Notes under the pieces: model-generated
Seen by the model: only the letters and a program-made list of their open reading frames with translations
Database searches by the model: none
What the model was told of the DNA's origin: nothing
Translations under genes and position numbers: made by a program
Shown: in pieces, positions 56,930 through 64,000 of the stretch
Layout: each line of letters starts with the position of its first letter
Numbering within the stretch: the first letter of the stretch is position 1
Assembly: GCA_021234155.1 (NCBI GenBank)
Contig: JAJEKV010000090.1
Location: 3,280,479 to 3,344,478, forward strand
Origin: Isoetes taiwanensis
Lineage: Eukaryota; Streptophyta; Lycopodiopsida; Isoetales; Isoetaceae
Direction: 5' to 3'
Length of the DNA stretch: 64,000 bases

Positions 56930-57915
56930 AAATGCAAGAAACTAGTGTTCCAAAAGCTATTCAGGAGGTGTTAGAAGAATTCAGGGATGTGTTTCCTGAC
57001 AAGTTAACAGAACTGCCTCCCTTTCGTGAGGTGAATCATGATAGGATCTGCACCACCTTCGCGACCCCCTTATCGTTTTAATGTGGTAGAGATGGCAGAA
57101 CTTAAAAAGCAGCTTGAAGAGTTGGTAGAGCAAGGCTTTATTAGGCCTAGCACATCTCCCTTTGGAGCTCCTGTCTTATTCGTAACGAAGAAGGATGGAA
57201 GTCTGCGTTTGTGTGTAGACTATAGGCTGTTGAATCAGGTAACTATCAAGAATGGTTATGCTTTGCCACGAGTGGATGATCTCTTTGATCAATTAAGTGG
57301 TAGCAAGTTCTTTTCAAAGATTGATTCTTGCGACCGCTACCACCGAGATCCATTAAGGAAGAGGATATCCCTAAAACCGCTGCACTCGTGATATGGGCAT
57401 TATGAATTTGAGGTAATGCCATTTGGGCTTACCAATGCACCAGCCACTTTTATGAGGCTTATGAATGATATTTTTCGAACTCATCTTGACCAATTTGTGC
57501 TTGTGTTTTTCGACGATATTCTGATTTATTCCGAACACTTGAGAAGCATGTTGAACATTTCATCGGTTTTGAAGCTCTTAAGGCAAATAAGCTTTATGGT
57601 AAGGTTTCCAAATGCGCTTTTGCTCAAGAGCGCTTTGATTTATTTAGGCCATGTTGTCTTCAACAAGGGAATTGAGTCCGATCCTCGGTAAAAACTATCT
57701 GGGGAATGGCCACAACCTCAATCTGTGAGGGAGATCAGGGCATTTATAGGACTAGCTGGATATTATCGCAAGTTTGTAAAGCATTTTTCCAGGAAAGCAG
57801 CTCCATTAACCACCCTACTTCAAAAAGTTTTAGCATTCCAATGGTCGAGGTATGCAAACCAAAGTTTTCAAATTTTAAAAGATGCCTTGACGATGCACCA
57901 ATTTTAAAATTCCAT
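56930..57915 (+). pseudogene. RT: Element B reverse transcriptase
   Basis: AIQEVLEEFRDVFPDKL (about 56,960) leads into a clean block: [77 protein letters not shown] frame break follows at about 57,325-57,400, then [20 protein letters not shown] and [13 protein letters not shown] (catalytic Asp-Asp at 57,512-57,517), and FIGLAGYYRKFVKHFSRKAA (about 57,740). Confidence 0.9.
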
Positions 57916-57917
57916 CT

Positions 57918-58270
57918 ATGGAGCGGGATTTTTGTGTGGTAACTGATGCCTCAGACACTGGGGTTGGATGTGCTCTATTACAAGATGGCCATGTATGTGC
58001 ATATGCATCAAAGAAACTTAATCCAAATGAACGGAATTACCCAACGATGATTCAAAATGTTTGCAATCGTGCATGCCTTAAAGTTATGGAGGCATTATCT
58101 TTGGGTAGGAAATTTCTCCTCAAGATCGATCATCGAGTCTTAAGTATTTCCCGACGCAACCTCGCCTAAATAATCGCCGTAAAACGATGGATGCAAATCA
58201 CTGAGAGTATGATCTCACCATAATGTATCACCGCAAAGATAACATAATTGCAGATCGTTGTCCCGACGAT
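57918..58270 (+). pseudogene. RNH: Element B RNase H
   Basis: VVTDASDTGVGCALLQDGHV, CAYASKKLNPNERNYPT and FLLKIDHRVL give the fold's first Asp (TDAS) and the C-terminal Asp (IDH). The conserved Glu block (HD.EL.A) is degraded to MIQNVCNRA, and the frame breaks before the integrase linker. Confidence 0.85.
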
Positions 58271-59340
58271 CATACTGTGCTGCCATTAGTGTTGCTAATA
58301 CGCAATGGGACAGCAATCTCACGCAGTTGATCTGGGAGGATTCTTATTTCCAGCCTATAGTAGCGGCGCTTGAGAAAGGGGAAAATAAGAATCCTATAAG
58401 ATTGAAGCATCCAAGTTATTCTACCACAATCGAGATTGTATATACCGGATAATGCCGAGCTTAAATGGCCAGATTATGAAAGAAGCTCATGATACCCAAT
58501 ATCTGGGTCATCCGTTTCGTAAAACTCTTCGCTAAGGTCCACAAGCGCTTTTTGGCCTAGCATGAAGAAGGAAATCTTAAGCTATGTAGCCGATGTTTAC
58601 CATGCCGAAGGTGAAAGCCTCTCACCAAAAGGTCCTGGGAATTGCAACCATTGGATATTCCTGATACAAAATGGGAAAGTATAGGCATGGATTTTATTGT
58701 GGGATTGCCTAAGACACGAGCCGGATATGATTCCATCTATGTAGTAATGGATCATTTCACCAAGCAAGCCCACTTTATGCCAACCAAAATCACTCTTTTG
58801 CTGCCAGATATTGCTAAGATTTTCATCAAGGATATATTCCCTCCGCATGGTATGCCTAAGGTTATCGTGGTCGAATCGAGACACGCCGCTTTGTTGGCCA
58901 GGTTTGGCAAGCATTGTTTCACGGGTTGGAACCCAATTAAGGATGAGTACAGCCTATCATCCTCAAACCGATGGTCAAGTTGAAAGAGTTAATCAGGTTG
59001 TCGAAGACATGCTTTAATGTATGTTCCCAACATCCGCGACACTTGGGAATCTTATCCGCATACTTAGTTGAATACATATCAAGATTCCATAAAGATGAGC
59101 CCATTTGAAGCAAAGATATATGGGCAAGAATGTCGAGTATCCCTTGACTTGGTGTAGTCCGCAAATGTAAAGTTGATTTGGTCCGTACCATGGGAGAAGA
59201 TATTGGGACACAAAATTCAATTATTAGACAAAATATTGTCAAAGCACAAACCCAAGGCAAAGTAATATGGATAAATGAGAAGACCTCTAGAATTCCGTGA
59301 GAATGACATGGGTATTCCCCGAAAATTCGGTGAGGATCCC
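58271..59340 (+). pseudogene. INT: Element B integrase
   Basis: HDTQYLGHP (about 58,489) marks the zinc-binding part. IPDTKWESIGMDFIVGLPKT (first catalytic Asp; about 58,650), AGYDSIYVVMDHFTKQAHF and HGMPKVIV follow; the second catalytic Asp block (SDRD) reads VESRHA and is changed. AYHPQTDGQVERVNQVVEDML (58,946-59,014) holds the Glu. Frames shift at about 58,500 and 58,930. Confidence 0.85.
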
Positions 59341-60014
59341 GTTTAGAGATGCATGTAGCATGCCAAATTACCATCTGGCCTGATCCTGGGATTGATCTTG
59401 CCAAGTGTTCTTAAGGCAAGGGTATATAAGAAACAGAAGGCTGGCCGGATGGTGGAAGGAGAAGGAAAGAAAAGCGGATTGGAGGCTGAGCAAATTGGGA
59501 GCAGAGCAAGCACCAAGAGTCCAAAGCCAAAACTCAGGTGGGGATTTGATCTATGTATTGATTTTTCGGCCTGATTGGGGTCGGATTGTGTGGAGCAGTC
59601 CTTCTGAAGCATAGATGCCAGCGGCTTGTGATCCAAAACCCAGTCTAGAGAAAGAATCCTTATTGTGAATCCTGCTTGTTAAATCGCTATGTTAATCTAA
59701 AACTAGAAGACCCTGATGGAATTCGGCCTTTAAAAACCGGAAATCCAAGCTCTGCATCCCATTTCAGTGAGAAACCATCATCTTACTTGTTGCCATCTCT
59801 GCCTTGGACTCATCTGCCGATCCACCTTCTCACCCTGACACCAACCCTTGAGATCATGATTGCCTTGTAAAATCCATTTTCTGGGAAAATCCCCGGCTTG
59901 GGTGAGCTTACTTGGCATCCATTGGCGTGCAAAAGGGCCATTGTTGGCCTACTTAATGCAATGGGATGTGTTTTTCAATTCTATTGAAGGGGATATCGGG
60001 TCCCAGATCCCCGC
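59341..60014. other. Element B 3' region without recognisable domain
   Basis: The frames at 59,392-59,614 are Lys/Ser-rich and match nothing I know. No chromodomain is visible. A purine stretch (GAAGGGGAT near 59,988) could be the polypurine tract, but it lies a few bases from the approximate LTR edge. Confidence 0.4.
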
Positions 60015-61108
60015 ACCTTTTAAAATCTCATATTAAAGTTAAAGTTTAAACCCTTAAGTTGTTACAATTGTAGTTACCTTCTACCAACCGCTAGGCAAGT
60101 ATACCTTTATGAGACCAAGATTCCATTGAATGTTGTTGCCACCAAAGAGGTAGGGAAAAAGTAACCCACCGCTAGTGTATGATGTGGGATGTTTATGCAT
60201 GCATTTGAGATTGCTCTATAAGTATGGATAGGGTATGTGGCACTTTTACTGGAATTGCATTATGTATCCGAGATGGTATTATGGATATGGTGCACTTGAA
60301 TCAAAGAATGTTGTGCATTCAAGATTCAACGGCCCACCTTCGCAGGGGTGGGGTGGCCGTAACTCCTCATCCGCGCTGCATGGCTCCGACGGGTGAGTTG
60401 AACCCCTCGCATTTATTGGAGAGAGTGGTCTCCTTGGGGTCGCCACCAAGGATTACGCTCATTTAGTTATGCATGGAATGTGTAGTTGTAGAGTGTGCTA
60501 ACCTTGCAGGGGAGTATCGACGTAATGTAAATAACATATTGTTGTTATGCATGAATGTAAAGATAATGTCCTCCCACTTAGTCCTTGTGGACTAACCCCC
60601 GGATGTTTGTTGTTATGTAAGATGGCATCGTCCTCGGCCACCATCGTTGTTGGACCTAGACTCTTTTGTCACCGGTGGTTCAACGAGACCGAGAATGAAC
60701 CCGCTTTTAATGTCCAAGGAAAGAGTCTACGAAATCATCATGGCGTTGTTCAGGAGTTGTACTATCTTGCAGAGGCAACCCCAAATTAGGCCCAAGACCC
60801 GGAGAGTGATGGGGAATCTTCTTCCTGGGTAGTTCTAGCGACTCCTCCTCGGTCACTACCGAGGAAGGGGAAGATTGAAGGGCAATTGAGCAGGAGTGAC
60901 GGGGGGTTGCTTGGGTTTTTTGTATATTATGGGTGTGTATTGTGATATGGGTGCAATGTGAACTCTTCTTTATATGTGTAGCCTTGGGCCTTATGTAAAT
61001 GATTTGATTGTAACAAAACTTTATCAATGGAAGTTCATGATTTGATTGTCTATATCCGAGTTATTTAGTGCGGCGGCCTAGGCCAAGGGGCTAGGTCTAT
61101 TTCAATAA
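60015..61108 (+). repeat. Element B 3' LTR
   Basis: Partner of 54,125-55,220. It preserves TCACCGGTGG where the 5' copy has TCACCCAGTGG, and GAGCAGGAG where the 5' copy has GAGCGGGAG, part of a wider CHG-centred pattern. The minus-strand 106-codon frame at 60,707-61,027 is incidental. Confidence 0.88.
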
Positions 61109-61569
61109 TGCATCGTCCAACCAAACACGCACGCAGGAAGAGGATAATATATCAGAAGTAATGCTATCCAAATTACCCATTGGTAGGGGCAAGCGCAACA
61201 AAAGAATTTAGTCATACGTTGTAGCTATATAATGTGTACATGGAATAAGAAATGTACATATTGTCAAATCCCATTGCCTGGCCATTGAGCATGATGGATT
61301 TTGTTGCAATAAAGGGAGATGGTTACTACCACCTTTGCTCCCCCTTGCCCATGGCACTACAGAACCTCTACAACACCCAAGGATTTGCTAAACTATATTA
61401 TTCTGCTTTAGTGTGCGTGGAGTAAATGGTGGATTTCTAAATTTGGATCTTCTGTCGTCAGTAACTATTACTGGAAGAACATATCATTGATTACGTCCCA
61501 CCGTGGAATCAAAGCATCCATGCATTGATATATCTATGAAGAATCGAATAAAGTACACATACGTGCACA
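61109..61569. other. No supported gene
   Basis: Anonymous sequence between element B and the Helitron remnant. A short reading of the same style as the Helitron may begin near 61,560. Confidence 0.4.
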
Positions 61570-62960
61570 TGCCCAAAATATGCCATTTCAATGGGTAGCA
61601 ATTGTTGACTCAATCCTCGACCAGATAAATCCATTTATTCGGAACCTTCGAACTTTTGAAAGCATGGCCTTGCCATCAACATATATAATGATTGAAGGAG
61701 CAGTTGCCAACAAGAAATTGCAGCCATTGTAAATGTTAAGAGCACATTGGAGATTGGCCACGGATCGCTGGATTTTGGGTTCAAAACGAAGGGGAACCAA
61801 TGTTTATGAATATCCTTGATTCTATGTATGAACCATTACAATACCCTACTATTCCCCAATGACCCGATTGGGGGTTGGGGAGTTAGAAATGAATATGGCC
61901 TTACACAATTACAATGGTATAGGACCAGATTGCTACATGAAGAACGATTCCTCCAATTAGGTCATTTATATGGAGAATACTTGGTTGACATGTATTCAAG
62001 AGTTGAGGATGCTCGATTAAATTATTTTAGGATGCATTTCGCAACTGGAGAGTGCAATACGATGAGGACTATTCTGAACGAGAGAATGATGATAGAAATG
62101 ACATTATCTTGCCTTCATTTTTCCTGGGGTGCCAAAGGTGGTGCTCTATGCATGTGGCAGATGCATCGGCACTCTCTAGATCAAAAGGTCGCCCACTATT
62201 ATTCATCATTATGACCACCTAATACTCCATTGGCCCGAAATACGAGTTTAATTTAGACACCCGGACAAAATGCATCTGACATTCCTAAGAACGTTGTCTG
62301 ATGCCTTCATGGAAGATTACAACGGTTGAAAGATTACAACATCTTGCGTAATGAGCCCAACATACCAATGGAATGCATTGATGACATCATCTCTGTTGAA
62401 CTGCCTACAGATCCAGTCTTTTGAGGACACACTCAAAAATTCATGATACATAGCTCTCCAAATGGCAATCCATGTTGTTACAAATATCTAAATGATATCA
62501 ACCTAACAACACATCTTAATTCCAAGGGTTACATGCAATATAGGAAGAGGAGTATAGATGATGCATGGGTGGTTCCGCATAATGCCTTTCTCCCCGCATG
62601 AGTTAGATTATCACATTATCGTGACATTGCATCCACGTTCATGTATTCTTATATCTTTATGGTTACATTTACAAGGGATTTGACAATGCCAATTTCGGGT
62701 AACTCAAGAAAACTCGGCTTCCATACCATCGGCATTAAACAAATAACATGAAGCGTCCGAGAATCCTCGGGCGAGGAACAATGATCAAAGAGATAATACC
62801 ACATGCTAGCATACATTATCCAAGAAACCGGTAGGCGATCTAGAAATGAAATACCGCGGACGCCCCTAGTCATATACTGGTGCACTCACCAGATACAAGG
62901 AGAGTTCATCCCCATACCACCAGCTGGCCCTCCAATATCAATGCAACCTTGACGAGTTCC
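61570..62960 (+). pseudogene. Helitron helicase-like (RepHel) fragment
   Basis: Blocks in order: MPFQWVAIVDSILDQINPFI (about 61,580), NILDSMYEPLQYP (about 61,810; the YDPLQYPLLFP motif of Helitrons), then an intact 132-codon frame (61,816-62,214) with TQLQWYRTRLLHEERFLQLG and GEYLVDMYSRVEDARLNYF, and downstream GYMQYRKRSIDDAWVVPHN (about 62,535) and HYRDIASTFMYSYIFMVTF (about 62,613; the NVE..SS.KYLYKY.YKG block). This is the Helitron helicase-like N-terminal domain of a rolling-circle transposon. The Rep HUH motif, the helicase domain and the CTRR/hairpin ends are not seen, so the copy is partial. Frames change between blocks. Confidence 0.8.
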
Positions 62961-63229
62961 AAAGTGGGAAGAATGAAGGGGTTATTTTACCCCTCCTCCC
63001 TGTGGCCTACCTAGTCGTGGGAAGCGTAACATACATGTAAGTATACATACATCAACATCACATGACCCTCATGAAGGATGGCTCACCACATATCCGCATA
63101 GACAGATCAAGACATCACATATGGAAGGTCTACCCAAGTTCGGACATAGGGATGGACTAACAAGCTTGGGTCTCCGTGAGGTCAAACAGAAAGAGTGCAA
63201 TAACAAAGGGAGTTGGGCCTTATAGAACA
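62961..63229. other. No supported gene
   Basis: Sequence with CATACATCAACATCACATGA that loosely resembles the left-end repeat near 1,090. No other feature. Confidence 0.35.
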
Positions 63230-63870
63230 TGGCAATTGGGTAGTCCGCTCCATCCGTCCCTCCTGTGCACACTTTGCAGAGTAGGTTGAAAGGTCTTGGG
63301 ACTTGACTGTAGCCCGCCGGATGCATAGCCAGAGGGGCTACTCCTGGGTTGCATCTCCTCAGTTTCAATGGGGCAGGTAGGGATTGCTCCCACCCGGTCG
63401 GGCATGCCACTCAAGGTGACTAGAGGGCCACCGCCTGCATTTCTGACCGGACTCCCTGGAAGGTGTACACCACCCCAAGAGTGTCGAATCCATGCAAAGC
63501 CCGCACGCAGTGGCAGAGCATTAGTTCTAGTGGACTGTAGTCCCCGATAGGCTTTACTACCAGAGGGACGTGATCATGAGCCAGGACATGAACCTCCTTG
63601 TAAGCCAGTCTGGTCCCTCCACCCACAACCAGGTGTGGTTCTTGTACACATGCCGAATTTAATAGTGCATTAAAGAGGACTAGCTAGGAGCATCAAACTA
63701 CTAGGCTTTTAGGGCCTCTACCCCCCTTCCCAATACAATGATTCCACAGAGATCATCATTACATACATATCATAGAAGAACTAAAGAACAAGATTTAATC
63801 TAAATCACAGAAGTTAGGTTCTTTAGTTATGGCTTGATATCTAGAGGTCTAGATGGCTGCTATGGGCAAT
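63230..63870 (+). repeat. Dispersed repeat, right copy (pair with 1,230-1,850)
   Basis: Shares the marker order with the left end: GTAGGTTGAAAGGTCTTGGG, GGGTTGCATCTC, GGCCTCTACCCCCCTTCCCA, then AACTAAAGAACAAGATTTAATCTA and GTTAGGTTC. Probably part of the same LTR family. The ORFs inside (63,069-63,626) are incidental. Confidence 0.7.
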
Positions 63871-64000
63871 TCAATAGGCTAAACCTACTTACTCTATGCT
63901 GGAAGGCGGATTAGACTATTGAATTGGCAAAATACCTAATCCCTGGCTTCATGCTACGAAACTGCTTGAAGATGAAGCCAGAAAGGAAAGCTGATGAGCT

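Larger units (their letters stand above)
54125..61108 (+). mobile_element. Element B: Ty3/gypsy retrotransposon, about 7.0 kb
   Basis: Direct LTRs (about 54,125-55,220 and 60,015-61,108) flank a primer-binding site, gag with zinc knuckle, protease, RT, RNase H and integrase in gypsy order, plus strand. I see no chromodomain after integrase and no clear target duplication. Frames are broken in several places, but each domain is easy to recognise, so it is probably younger or better preserved than element A. Confidence 0.9.

Noticed and set aside
58937-59404. 155-codon minus-strand ORF
   Set aside because: Antisense to the element B integrase C-terminal part; a shadow frame.
54120-61112. Target-site duplication for element B
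   Set aside because: LTR edges are not sharp enough and the bases next to the approximate ends do not match.

Overview
This window looks like nuclear DNA of a land plant with a large, repeat-rich genome. The evidence is nested Ty3/gypsy and Ty1/copia LTR retrotransposons of plant type, remains of pentatricopeptide-repeat (PPR) genes, a many-intron respiratory burst oxidase homologue (RBOH), a DAD1-like lipase remnant and a Helitron fragment. Low gene density and long decayed stretches fit a gymnosperm or another giant-genome plant, but the species cannot be fixed from the sequence. Almost every recognisable coding block is interrupted by small indels.

Layout. 1-1,850: tandem and dispersed repeats; the last part recurs at 63,230-63,870. 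5,262-6,116: DAD1-like lipase remnant lacking its catalytic centre. 6,120-11,890: mostly unassigned. 11,890-13,260: degenerate tandem array of about 60-70 bp units. 14,690-17,330: two tandem LTR-like units. 17,330-21,650: unassigned, with one possible coding fragment. 22,140-22,760: PPR remnant. 27,300-31,003: RBOH locus, about 14 exons, with splice sites and diagnostic motifs intact but reading frame broken. 31,860-32,140: minus-strand PPR remnant.

32,829-52,675 is one giant composite. A chromodomain-type gypsy element (element A; LTRs about 1.64 kb; gag, protease, RT, RNase H, integrase, chromodomain) carries an extra ORF of 325 codons upstream of gag. Downstream of that ORF sits a 1.13-kb poly(A) retroposon flanked by a 13-bp target duplication. 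Near the 3' end sits a complete 5.5-kb Ty1/copia element in reverse orientation with matching 5-bp target duplications. 54,125-61,108 is a second gypsy element (element B; LTRs about 1.09 kb), followed by a Helitron helicase-like remnant (61,570-62,960).

A cross-cutting observation: where LTR pairs can be compared, differences cluster at CAG/CTG and CCG/CGG, while AT-rich stretches match over tens of bases. The primer-binding sites of three unrelated elements all carry a changed CAG. This suggests a motif-specific sequencing or base-calling artefact at methylated CHG sites (or an unusual mutational process), so frameshifts here should not be taken at face value as pseudogenisation.
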